Part shown: piece by piece, positions 51,950-59,784 of the stretch | How positions within the stretch are numbered: position 1 is the stretch's first letter | Layout: every line of letters starts with the position of its first letter | From: Streptomyces sp. TLI_053 | GTDB lineage: Bacteria; Actinomycetota; Actinomycetes; Streptomycetales; Streptomycetaceae | Reading direction: 5' to 3' | Length of the DNA stretch: 64,000 bases | Assembly (NCBI RefSeq): GCF_900105395.1 | Contig: NZ_LT629775.1 | Location: forward strand, 5,540,001 to 5,604,000 | Translations under genes and position numbers: made by a program | The notes under the pieces: model-generated | Told to the model about the DNA's origin: nothing | Database searches by the model: none | The model's input: the letters and a program-made list of their open reading frames with translations, nothing else

Positions 51950-51999
51950 GGCGGGCCGGTCCGGGCCGGGGCGAGTGCCCCGGCCCGGACCGGCCCGCC
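51950..51999. terminator. strong hairpin between kdpC and kdpD
   Basis: A perfect 23-bp stem with a four-base loop lies 24 bases after the kdpC stop and 73 bases before kdpD. It should end or strongly reduce the structural transcript, so kdpDE expression is either low read-through or from its own start. Confidence 0.85.
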
Positions 52000-52072
52000 G
52001 TCCGTCCCCGTGCGACCCGTCCCCTGCACGACCCGTCCCCCGTACGACGCAGAAGACGAAAGAGCAGCGCCC

Positions 52073-54709
52073 ATGGCCCGCGACCTCACCCCCGGAACCG
52101 GCCACCGACGCGGCCGGCTGAGGGTGTACCTCGGTTCCGCTCCCGGTGTCGGCAAGACCTACCGGATGCTGGACGAGGCCCGGCGCAGACAGGACCGGGG
52201 CGCGGACGTCGTCGTCGGCTGGATCGAGTGCCACGGCCGCCGCCACACCGAGGCGATGCTCGACGGCCTGGAGGTCGTGCCGGGCGTCCACCGCGCCTAC
52301 CGGGAAACCGACTTCGAGGAGATGGACCTCGACGGGGTACTCCGGCGGAAGCCCACGGTCGTGCTCGTGGACGAACTGGCGCACACCAACATCCCCGGCG
52401 GGCGGCACGGCAAGCGCTGGCAGGACGTCGACGAGCTGCTGGACGCCGGGATCGACGTCATCACCACGGTCAACATCCAGCACCTGGAGTCGTTGAACGA
52501 CGTCGTCCAGAAGATCACCGGCATCCCGCAGCGCGAGACCGTCCCGGACGAGGTGGTGCGCCGGGCCGACCAGATCGAACTCGTCGACATGGCCCCCCAG
52601 GCGCTGCGCCGCCGGATGGCCCACGGCAACGTCTACAAGGCGGAGAAGGTGGACGCCGCGCTCTCGAACTACTTCCGGGTCGGCAACCTCACCGCCCTGC
52701 GCGAGCTCGCCCTGCTCTGGGTGGCCGGGCGGGTCGACGAGGGCCTGCGCGACTACCGGGCCAGCCACAACATCGACCGGGTCTGGGAGACCCGCGAACG
52801 CGTCGTGGTCGCCCTCACCGGCGGCCCCGAGGGCGAGACCCTGATCAGACGCGCCGCCCGGATCGCGGACCGCACCGCCGGCGGCGACCTGCTCGCCGTC
52901 CACGTCACCCGCAGCGACGGCCTGGCCGGCGCCTCCTCCGGCGCCCTCGCCCAGCAGCGGCAGCTCGTCGAGAGCCTCGGCGGCAGCTACCACGTGGTCG
53001 TCGGCGACGACATCCCCACCTCGCTGCTGGCCTTCGCCCGCGCCCACGACGCCACCCAGCTCGTCCTCGGCACCAGCCGCCGCGGCCGGACCGCCCGCTT
53101 CCTCACCGGACCGGGCATCGGCGAGACCACGGTGGACGCCTCCGAGGACATCGACGTCCACATGGTCACCCACGAGTTCACCGGCCGGGGCCGGCTGCCC
53201 GCCCTCGGCCGGCGCCACTCCCGGCGCCGCACCGTGGCCGGGTTCGTCGCCGGTCTCGTGGTGCCCTCGCTGCTGACCGTGGTCCTCTCGCAGTTCCACC
53301 AGCAGGTGAACCTCACCACCGACGCCCTGATCTTCCAGCTCGGCGTCGTCGTGGTCGCCCTGCTCGGCGGCGCCACCTCGGCGCTGCTGGCCTCGCTGGT
53401 CGCCTCGGCGCTGCTCAACTACTTCTTCATCCCGCCCGTCCACGCCTTCACCATCGGCGAGACCAACAACATCATCGCCCTGACCGTCTTCGCGGCCGTC
53501 GCGCTGACCGTCTCCACCGTGGTCGACCACGCGACCCGCCTCACCGCCCGGGCCGCCCGCGCCACCGCCGAGGCCGAGACCCTCTCCACCCTGGCCGGCA
53601 GCGTCCTGCGCGGCGCCGACGCCCTGCCCGCCCTGCTGGAGAAGTCCCGCACCGCCTTCGGCATGGACTCCGTGGCCCTGCTCGGCCGCACCGGCGGCGA
53701 GGTGCTCGCCTCCTGCGACACCGCCGCCGAGCCGGGGGACGCCGCCGACGGTGACCGGGCCGACACCGGCGCCGCCGCCCCGGACCGCACCCTCGTCACC
53801 ACCGAGGTCCCCGTCGGCGCCGACGCCGTCCTCGTCCTCACCGGCCGCCGGCTGCCCGCCGCCGACCAGCGCGTCCTCACCGCCTTCGCCGCCCACGTCG
53901 CCGCCGCCCTGGAACGCGACCGCCTCGCCGTCGTCGCGGCCGAGGTCGAACCCATCAAGGCCGCCGACCGGATGCGCACCGCCCTGCTCGCCGCCGTCAG
54001 CCACGACCTGCGCACCCCGCTCGCCGCGGCCCTCGCCTCGGTCGGCTCGCTGCGCAGCCCCGACGTCGAGTTCTCCCCCGAGGACCGGGCCGAACTGCTC
54101 GCCACCGCCGACGAGTCCCTCGTCAGACTCACCCGGCTGGTGGACAACCTGCTCGACATGAGCCGCCTCCAGGCCGGCGCGCTCACCCTCCACCTCGCCG
54201 AGACCCACCTCGACGAGATCCTGCCCCGCGCCCTGGACTCGCTCGCCGATCCGTACGCGCCCGTCCAGCCGCTGGACCTGGAGACCGTGCCGCCGGTGCT
54301 CGCCGACCCGCCGCTGCTGGAACGCGTCCTCGCCAACGTCATCACCAACGCCCTGCGGTACAACGCCCCCGGCGCGCCGGTCCTGGTCGCCGCCAGCCAG
54401 CACGCCGGACGGGTCGAACTGCGGGTGATCGACCGCGGTCCCGGCATCGCCCCCGAGGACCGGGACCGGGTCTTCCTGCCGTTCCAGCGCCTCGGCGACA
54501 CCGACAACACCACCGGCGTCGGCCTCGGCCTCGCCCTCTCCCGCGGCCTCGCCGAAGCCATGGGCGGCAGCCTGGAGGTCGAGGACACCCCCGGCGGCGG
54601 CACCACCATGCTGCTCACCCTGCCCGCCGCCCCGGCCCGGCCCCTGCCCGCCGATCCGGCACCCGCCCGTCCCGTGCCGGTCCAGCACCCCGGGGAGGCC
54701 CCCGTATGA
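52073..54709 (+). CDS. kdpD: potassium sensor histidine kinase
   Basis: An 878-residue sensor. The N-terminal KdpD domain (about 12-220) has the Walker A motif GSAPGVGKT (21-29) and a DELAHTNIPG motif; a USP-like domain (about 240-360) follows, then four membrane helices (about 385-490), a GAF-like domain, and HisKA (His644 in AAVSHDLRTPL) with an ATPase domain ending DRGPGIAPEDRDRVF and GVGLGLALSRGLAEAMGG. It senses low K+ or ionic strength and phosphorylates KdpE. The start ATG 52073 has only a weak AAAGAG upstream. It overlaps kdpE by four bases. Confidence 0.95.
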   Translation: MARDLTPGTGHRRGRLRVYLGSAPGVGKTYRMLDEARRRQDRGADVVVGWIECHGRRHTEAMLDGLEVVPGVHRAYRETDFEEMDLDGVLRRKPTVVLVDELAHTNIPGGRHGKRWQDVDELLDAGIDVITTVNIQHLESLNDVVQKITGIPQRETVPDEVVRRADQIELVDMAPQALRRRMAHGNVYKAEKVDAALSNYFRVGNLTALRELALLWVAGRVDEGLRDYRASHNIDRVWETRERVVVALTGGPEGETLIRRAARIADRTAGGDLLAVHVTRSDGLAGASSGALAQQRQLVESLGGSYHVVVGDDIPTSLLAFARAHDATQLVLGTSRRGRTARFLTGPGIGETTVDASEDIDVHMVTHEFTGRGRLPALGRRHSRRRTVAGFVAGLVVPSLLTVVLSQFHQQVNLTTDALIFQLGVVVVALLGGATSALLASLVASALLNYFFIPPVHAFTIGETNNIIALTVFAAVALTVSTVVDHATRLTARAARATAEAETLSTLAGSVLRGADALPALLEKSRTAFGMDSVALLGRTGGEVLASCDTAAEPGDAADGDRADTGAAAPDRTLVTTEVPVGADAVLVLTGRRLPAADQRVLTAFAAHVAAALERDRLAVVAAEVEPIKAADRMRTALLAAVSHDLRTPLAAALASVGSLRSPDVEFSPEDRAELLATADESLVRLTRLVDNLLDMSRLQAGALTLHLAETHLDEILPRALDSLADPYAPVQPLDLETVPPVLADPPLLERVLANVITNALRYNAPGAPVLVAASQHAGRVELRVIDRGPGIAPEDRDRVFLPFQRLGDTDNTTGVGLGLALSRGLAEAMGGSLEVEDTPGGGTTMLLTLPAAPARPLPADPAPARPVPVQHPGEAPV

Positions 54710-55386
54710 GCGAGATCCTGGTCGTCGACGACGAGCCGGCGCTGCTGCGCACCCTGCGGATCAACCTCGGCGCCCGGCAGTACGCCGTCCGGACCGCCGC
54801 GACCGGCGGCGAGGCCCTGGCCCGCGCCGCCGGCACCTCCCCCGACGCCGTCCTGCTCGACCTCGGCCTGCCCGACCTCGACGGCATGGACGTCATCCGC
54901 GTTCTGCGCAGCCGTAGCGCGGTGCCGATCATCGTGCTCTCCGGCCGGGCCGACGCCGCCGACCGGATCGGCGCGCTGGACGCCGGCGCCGACGACTACC
55001 TCACCAAGCCGTTCCTGATGGACGAGCTGCTGGCCCGGCTGCGCGCCGTGCTGCGCCGCCCGCCGGTCGCCCTCGGCCCCGCGGTGCCCGCGCCGGTGAT
55101 CGGCGACCACACCGTGGACCTCGCCGCCACCACCGTCAGCGGGCCGGACGGCCCGGTGCGGCTCACCCCGACCGAGTGGCGGATCCTGTCCCTGCTGCTG
55201 GCCCACCCCGGCCGGCTGGTGCCCGGCCGGCGGATCCTGCGCGAGGTCTGGGGCCCGGCCCACGAGGAGCGGGGCAACTACCTGCGGGTCTACCTGGCCG
55301 GCCTGCGGCGGAAGCTGGAGCGCGACCCGGCCCGGCCTCGCCATCTGATCACCGAGCCGGGGATCGGCTACCGCTACGAGCCCTGA
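54706..55386 (+). CDS. kdpE: response regulator activating the kdp operon
   Basis: A 226-residue OmpR/PhoB-type regulator. The receiver domain has the acidic pocket DDE (8-10), phosphorylated Asp52 in LLDLGLPD, and Lys in YLTKPF; the winged-helix domain contains LTPTEWRILSLLLAHPGRL and ERGNYLRVYLAGLRRKLE. OmpR-type proteins bind tandem direct repeats about 10-11 bp apart, which matches the CGTCA repeats described here. ATG overlaps the kdpD stop (ATGA). Confidence 0.95.
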   Translation: MSEILVVDDEPALLRTLRINLGARQYAVRTAATGGEALARAAGTSPDAVLLDLGLPDLDGMDVIRVLRSRSAVPIIVLSGRADAADRIGALDAGADDYLTKPFLMDELLARLRAVLRRPPVALGPAVPAPVIGDHTVDLAATTVSGPDGPVRLTPTEWRILSLLLAHPGRLVPGRRILREVWGPAHEERGNYLRVYLAGLRRKLERDPARPRHLITEPGIGYRYEP

Positions 55387-55396
55387 CCGCGCCCCG

Positions 55397-55469
55397 CGTC
55401 ACCGGGAGCGTCACCGGGCGCGTCAACGGTCCGTCAGGACCGGCCGCCCCGGCGTCAACGGCCCGTCAG
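55397..55469 (+). promoter_or_regulatory. six-fold CGTCA repeat array downstream of kdpE
   Basis: CGTCA half-sites start at 55397, 55409, 55421, 55432, 55453 and 55464 on the plus strand. The pairs 55421/55432 and 55453/55464 are spaced 11 bp and the pairs lie 32 bp apart, as at the first KimA-like gene. A TAGCGT hexamer (55498-55503) follows at a promoter-like distance. Confidence 0.6.
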
Positions 55470-55505
55470 GAGCGGCCGGGCCGGCCGCCCGGGGGCATAG
55501 CGTCG

Positions 55506-55612
55506 GTGACGAGGAAGCGGTCCCGCTCCGTGGGGGATGCCTGGGACCGCTTCGCCGCTCCGGCGGCCACCCGGGTGGGGGAGGGGCGCGCGATGCCGGC
55601 ATCGCGCGCCCC
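55506..55612 (+). ncRNA. candidate small RNA downstream of kdpE
   Basis: Downstream of the CGTCA array and a TAGCGT -10-like hexamer comes a stem-loop (11-bp perfect stem 55514-55524 with 55543-55553) and then a 30-bp palindrome that can terminate transcription. No protein gene is oriented to use this promoter, except a possible short GTG-initiated frame from 55506. Entirely predicted from sequence layout. Confidence 0.3.
55583..55612. terminator. 30-bp perfect palindrome between kdpE and amidohydrolase
   Basis: A 15-bp perfect inverted repeat with no spacer, three bases beyond the stop of the convergent amidohydrolase gene. It is well placed to terminate both directions. Confidence 0.75.
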
Positions 55613-55614
55613 GA

Positions 55615-56883
55615 TCACCCGTCCGTGCCGTCCGACTGCCGGGGCAGCGCCAGGGCCACCGTGTCGGCGAACTCCCGCACCGCGCTGGTCCGGCTGACGA
55701 CCCGGCCGCTGTGCACCACCAGCCGGCTGTGCCCGCCCGCCAGCGCCCCGGACAGGCTGTCCCCGCGCACCGCCAGCAGCTCCGCCGGGAACCCGGCGTC
55801 CACCCGCACCGGCGGCAGTCCCAGCGCCAGCCGTGCCTGGTTGGAGACCGCGTCGTACGCCGCGTCGGGATCCAGCACCCCGGCCGCCGCCAGCAGGTAC
55901 GCGGCTTCCAGCGGGTCCGCCCGCCCGACCGGGTTGGCGCCGTCGCGCAGCGAGCCGCTGCCGGCCGCCAGCGGCACCCGGGCCTTCAGCAGGTCCCGCA
56001 GCGGCGCGGGCCGCGGCCCGCCCGCCAGGCCCTCCAGCCCCGAACAGGCGCCGTTCTGCGGCAGGCAGACCACCCTGACCCCGCTGTTGGCCAGCACCGT
56101 CGCGGCGCCCGGCGCGAGCGACCCGCAGGGACCGACCAGCACCCGGGGCCGCAACGGGGCGAGCGCTCCGGCCAGCCGGGCCAGCTGCGCCGGATCGGCG
56201 GCCGTGGTGTGCAGGTCCACCGGGCAGTCCGCCTCCCGGGCGGCCTCCAGCAGCAGTTGGACGTAGCCGGCCGGGTCCGGGTCCAGCTCGGGGCAGCCGC
56301 CGGCGGCGGTGGCGCCCAGCTTGAGCGCCTCCCGCAGCTGGGCCCGGCCGTCCGCCCCGGCCCTTCCGGTGAGCAGCCGGGGCATCGCCACGGCCTGGAG
56401 GTCGGCGAGGCCGCGCAGCGCCTGCTGGGAGGTGAGCACCGCCTCCAGCCGGCGCAGTCCGTGCACGTCGCCGATCCGGACGTGGGTGCGCTGGGCGGTC
56501 GCGCCGTAGCCGAGCGAGGTCAGGGCGGCCTCGGTGACCCGCCGGGTGAGCTCGGCGGGGGTCTCCGGCGGCGGAGTGGGCAGGGCGGCGGAGAAGGCGA
56601 CGTCGTAGTGCGCGTGCGGCTCGGCCGGGGCCGGCAGCAGCAGGTAGCCGCGCAGGTCGATCCTGGCCCCGGTGGTGACGGTGGGCCCGCCGGGCACGGC
56701 GGGCAGGGGGCCGAGGCCGCCGGCGGTGCCGACGGCCTGGATCCGGTCGCCGCTGATCCGTACGTCCACCACCCGGCCGTCCGCCAGCCTGGCTCCGGTG
56801 AGCAGCAGGACGGGCCCGTGCCCGAGCGGGTTGGCGGCAGGGCCGGGTCCGGGGTGCGGTCCGTCGGCGGCTGCGCTGTCCAT
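55615..56883 (-). CDS. amidohydrolase-superfamily protein lacking key metal ligands
   Basis: A 422-residue protein with the split beta-sandwich and TIM barrel layout of cytosine-deaminase-like amidohydrolases. EPHAHYD supplies the first two metal His (90, 92) and VDLHTT the next (224). However, the position of the second barrel His (SH in the family) reads GPCGSL, and the essential Asp region (GHDDVFDPW in CodA) reads GSGSLRDGA, with both Asp replaced. The enzyme is therefore probably inactive as a deaminase or uses altered chemistry. AAGGAG lies eight bases before ATG 56883. Confidence 0.72.
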   Translation of the reverse strand: MDSAAADGPHPGPGPAANPLGHGPVLLLTGARLADGRVVDVRISGDRIQAVGTAGGLGPLPAVPGGPTVTTGARIDLRGYLLLPAPAEPHAHYDVAFSAALPTPPPETPAELTRRVTEAALTSLGYGATAQRTHVRIGDVHGLRRLEAVLTSQQALRGLADLQAVAMPRLLTGRAGADGRAQLREALKLGATAAGGCPELDPDPAGYVQLLLEAAREADCPVDLHTTAADPAQLARLAGALAPLRPRVLVGPCGSLAPGAATVLANSGVRVVCLPQNGACSGLEGLAGGPRPAPLRDLLKARVPLAAGSGSLRDGANPVGRADPLEAAYLLAAAGVLDPDAAYDAVSNQARLALGLPPVRVDAGFPAELLAVRGDSLSGALAGGHSRLVVHSGRVVSRTSAVREFADTVALALPRQSDGTDG

Positions 56884-57122
56884 CGCCCGGCTCCTTCTGG
56901 CGTCCGGTTCCTGCTCGGGTCAATGAGCGACGAGCCTACGGCGGGCGGGCCCGGGGCGCCGGGAGGCGGGCAATAGTCGTATCGGGTCGGGGCGTGGCTC
57001 CGGGGGGCCGGTCGAACGCCGGGCCTTCGATCGCTCGCCCGTGCGCCTCGCCGACCTGCGGACTTCGCCGCGCGATACGGATTTCACCTCTGGGCGCGAA
57101 ACGTGTAATCTCTTCCTCGTTC

Positions 57123-57195
57123 GCCCCTATAGCTCAGTCGGTAGAGCGTCTCCATGGTAAGGAGAAGGTCTGCGGTTCGATTCCGCATGGGGGCT
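57123..57195 (+). tRNA. tRNA-Thr (GGT)
   Basis: A 73-base cloverleaf: acceptor GCCCCTA pairs with TGGGGGC (one G-U), D arm AGCTCAGTCGGTAGAGC, anticodon loop CCATGGTAAGG with GGT, T loop GGTTCGATTCC. CCA is not encoded. Confidence 0.95.
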
Positions 57196-57238
57196 CTGGT
57201 GAGAAGGAGTCGGCTTCGGCTGTGCTCCGGATCACTGT

Positions 57239-57311
57239 GGCGGTGTAGCTCAGTTGGTAGAGCAAGCGGCTCATAATCGCTGTGTCACCGGTTCAAGTCC
57301 GGTCACCGCTA
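57239..57311 (+). tRNA. tRNA-Met (CAT), elongator
   Basis: A 73-base cloverleaf 43 bases after tRNA-Thr: D arm AGCTCAGTTGGTAGAGC, anticodon loop CTCATAA with CAT, T arm CCGGTTCAAGTCCGG. The first acceptor pair is G-U. It lacks the three G-C pairs of initiator tRNA, so it is an elongator. CCA is not encoded. Confidence 0.93.
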
Positions 57312-57395
57312 CCCCGCGTAGTCGGTCGGGGGATCACACTCCCGGTCGGCTACTCTTGTCTGTGTTCTTATTCATTGTCCAAGGAAGGCACTCCC

Positions 57396-57560
57396 GTGGC
57401 TGCCACCGATGTCCGCCCGAAGATCACGCTGGCCTGCGTGGAGTGCAAGGAGCGGAACTACATCACCAAGAAGAACCGGCGTAACGACCCGGACCGTCTT
57501 GAGATGAAGAAGCACTGCCCCCGCTGCAACTCGCACACCGCGCACCGCGAGACCCGCTGA
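57396..57560 (+). CDS. rpmG: 50S ribosomal protein L33, zinc-ribbon type
   Basis: A 54-residue ribosomal protein. Both zinc pairs are present, CVEC near residue 14 and CPRC near residue 41, marking the zinc-binding C+ form that is replaced by a C- paralogue under zinc limitation in Streptomyces. GTG 57396 follows AAGGAAGG. It lies between tRNA-Met and the MaoC pair, as expected for the rpmG-secE-nusG region of streptomycetes. Confidence 0.96.
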   Translation: MAATDVRPKITLACVECKERNYITKKNRRNDPDRLEMKKHCPRCNSHTAHRETR

Positions 57561-57601
57561 CCCTCTTGCAGGGCAACGGGCCTGTGTGACCAGGTCTACG
57601 G

Positions 57602-57644
57602 CTCCGGGCCGCATCCCTCACGGGGGTGCGGCCCGGAGTCTTTT
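57602..57644 (+). terminator. rho-independent terminator after rpmG
   Basis: A perfect 12-bp outer stem (57602-57613 with 57627-57638) with an inner CCC/GGG pairing is followed by TCTTTT. A short 10-bp direct repeat GTTCCAACGT (2.7 copies, 57647-57676) comes next. Confidence 0.85.
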
Positions 57645-57706
57645 GCGTTCCAACGTGTTCCAACGTGTTCCGACCGTCTGTCCGCCGCGTTTCCTAGGAG
57701 CTGCCG

Positions 57707-58168
57707 ATGGCACTCGACCCTTCCTTCATCGGGCGGACCTATCCGCCCACCGAGCCCTACGAGGTCGGCCGGGAGAAGATCCGCGAGTTCGCCGTCGCCG
57801 TGGGTGACGCCAATCCGGTGTACCGCGACCCGGAGGCCGCCAAGGCACTCGGCCACCCGGACGTGATCGCGCCGCCGACCTTCCCGATCGTGCTCACCAT
57901 GCGGGCCTCCGGCCAGGTGGTCCAGGACCCGGAGCTGGGTCTCGACTACAGCCGGGTCGTGCACGGCGACCAGAAGTTCAGCTACACCCGCCCGGTGCGG
58001 GCCGGTGACCGGCTGACCGTCTCGGTCACCGTCGACAACATCAAGTCGCTGGCCGGCAACGACGTGCTCACCGTGCGCGGCGAGGTCGCGGACGAGTCCG
58101 GCGAGCACGTGGTGACGTCGGTCATGACCCTGGTGGCCCGGGCCGCCGACGAGAAGGCGGGGGAGTGA
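57707..58168 (+). CDS. MaoC-like dehydratase subunit, HadA type
   Basis: A 153-residue hot-dog fold protein. It resembles HadA of the mycobacterial (3R)-hydroxyacyl-ACP dehydratase: FAVAVGDANPVYRD occupies the place of the hydratase motif but lacks the catalytic His, so this is the substrate-binding subunit, and catalysis comes from the partner downstream. CTAGGAGC lies before ATG 57707. It overlaps or abuts the next gene, making a HadAB-like pair. Confidence 0.88.
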   Translation: MALDPSFIGRTYPPTEPYEVGREKIREFAVAVGDANPVYRDPEAAKALGHPDVIAPPTFPIVLTMRASGQVVQDPELGLDYSRVVHGDQKFSYTRPVRAGDRLTVSVTVDNIKSLAGNDVLTVRGEVADESGEHVVTSVMTLVARAADEKAGE

Positions 58169-58173
58169 GCCCG

Positions 58174-58596
58174 ATGGCGATCGGATACGACGAGGTCGAG
58201 GTCGGCACCGAGCTGCCGGCGCAGTCCTTCCCGGTGACCCGGGCCGCGCTGGTGCAGTACGCGGGCGCCTCCGGCGACTTCAACCCGATCCACTGGAACG
58301 AGAGGGTCGCGCTGGAGGTCGGCCTGCCGGACGTCATCGCGCACGGCATGTTCACCATGGCCGAGGCGGTCCGGGTGGTGACCGACTGGGTCGGCGACCC
58401 GGCCGCGGTGGTCGAGTACGGCGTCCGCTTCGTCCGCCCGGTGCCGGTGCCCGACGACGGCACCGGCTCGGTGGTCGAGGTCAGCGGCAAGGTGGCCAAG
58501 CTGCTCGACGACGGCAAGGTCCAGGTCGACCTGCTGGCGACCTACCAGGGCCAGAAGGTGCTCGGCATGGCCAAGGCGGTCGTCCGGCTCGGCTGA
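58174..58596 (+). CDS. MaoC-like dehydratase subunit, HadB type
   Basis: A 140-residue hot-dog fold protein with the complete hydratase motif ASGDFNPIHWNE (catalytic Asp and His), so it is the active subunit of a HadAB-like beta-hydroxyacyl-ACP dehydratase acting in fatty acid elongation. ATG 58174 has GGGGGAG about nine bases upstream; GTG 58165 overlapping the previous stop is an alternative. murB follows 95 bp downstream. Confidence 0.9.
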   Translation: MAIGYDEVEVGTELPAQSFPVTRAALVQYAGASGDFNPIHWNERVALEVGLPDVIAHGMFTMAEAVRVVTDWVGDPAAVVEYGVRFVRPVPVPDDGTGSVVEVSGKVAKLLDDGKVQVDLLATYQGQKVLGMAKAVVRLG

Positions 58597-58691
58597 GCCC
58601 GGCCGGGCGTGCACCCCGGGCGTGCCCGCCCCCGCCCCGCCCCCGCCCCGTGCGGGGCCGGGCGGGCGCGGGCTCCCCGTACCCTGGGGGC

Positions 58692-59738
58692 GTGCTGGAA
58701 GAACTCGACGCCCCCCTCGCCCCGCTGACCACCCTGCGGCTCGGTGGCCCGGCCCGCCGCTTGGTGACCGCGCACACCGACGACGAGGTGATCGCCGCCG
58801 TGCGCGCCGCGGACGCGGCGGGGCAGCCGCTGCTGGTGCTCGGCGGCGGCTCCAACCTGGTGATCGGCGACGCCGGTTTCCCCGGCACGGTGCTGCGGAT
58901 CGCCACCACCGGCTTCGCGCTGGACGGCACCGTCCTGGAGCTGGCGGCCGGCGAGGTCTGGGCCGACGCGGTGGCCCGCGCGGTCGGGGCAGGACTGGCC
59001 GGGATCGAGTTCCTCGCCGGCATCCCCGGCTCGGCCGGCGCCACCCCGGTGCAGAACGTCGGCGCCTACGGCCAGGAGGTCGCGCAGACGATCACCGAGG
59101 TGGTCGCCTACGACCGCCGGGCCGACGAGGTGGTCACCCTCCCCAACGCCGAGTGCGCCTTCTCCTACCGGCACAGCCGCTTCAAGGCGGACCCCGAGCG
59201 CTACGTGGTGCTGCGGGTCCGCTTCGGGCTGGAGAACGCCGCCGGGCTCTCCACCCCGGTGCGCTACGCCGAGGTCGCCAAGCACTTCGGGGTCGCCCAG
59301 GACGAGCGGGTCGGCCTGCGGGCGGCGCACGAGGCCGTGCTCGGGCTGCGGGCGGGCAAGGGCATGGTGCTGGACCCGGCGGACCACGACACCTGGTCGG
59401 CGGGCTCCTTCTTCACCAACCCGGTGCTGGGCCCCGAGCAGTACGCGGCCTTCCTGGCGCTGGCCGCCGAGCGGGAGCTGACCGCACCCGCCTACCCGGC
59501 GCCGGACGGCCGCACCAAGACCTCGGCCGCCTGGCTGATCGACCGGTCCGGCTTCGGCAAGGGCTACGGGAGCGGCCCGGCGACCCTCTCCACCAAGCAC
59601 ACCCTGGCGCTCACCAACCGCGGCGCGGCCACCACCGAGGACCTCCTCGCACTCGCCCGGGAGATCCGGGACGGGGTGCGGGCGGCCTTCGGGGTGGAGC
59701 TGGTGAACGAGCCGGTGATGGTCGGCGTCAGCCTCTGA
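58692..59738 (+). CDS. murB: UDP-N-acetylmuramate dehydrogenase
   Basis: MurB reduces UDP-GlcNAc-enolpyruvate with NADPH and FAD to give UDP-MurNAc in peptidoglycan synthesis. The 348-residue protein shows the FAD-binding GGGSNLVIGD (about 50-59), GIPGSAGATPVQNVGAYGQE (about 111-130) and the type I SYRHSRFK region with the catalytic Arg. The Ser proton donor lies in SAGSFFTNP. GTG 58692 is preceded by TACCCT at about ten bases, which suggests a leaderless message. It converges with the add gene. Confidence 0.94.
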   Translation: MLEELDAPLAPLTTLRLGGPARRLVTAHTDDEVIAAVRAADAAGQPLLVLGGGSNLVIGDAGFPGTVLRIATTGFALDGTVLELAAGEVWADAVARAVGAGLAGIEFLAGIPGSAGATPVQNVGAYGQEVAQTITEVVAYDRRADEVVTLPNAECAFSYRHSRFKADPERYVVLRVRFGLENAAGLSTPVRYAEVAKHFGVAQDERVGLRAAHEAVLGLRAGKGMVLDPADHDTWSAGSFFTNPVLGPEQYAAFLALAAERELTAPAYPAPDGRTKTSAAWLIDRSGFGKGYGSGPATLSTKHTLALTNRGAATTEDLLALAREIRDGVRAAFGVELVNEPVMVGVSL

Positions 59739-59784
59739 GCCGCCGGCGCCACCGCAGCAGCCGCCGCCACCGCCACCACCGGCC

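Noticed and set aside
55506..55697. Short plus-strand GTG frame after kdpE
   Set aside because: It lacks a clear ribosome binding site, passes through the 30-bp terminator palindrome and runs antisense into the amidohydrolase gene; kept only as an alternative reading of the small RNA candidate.
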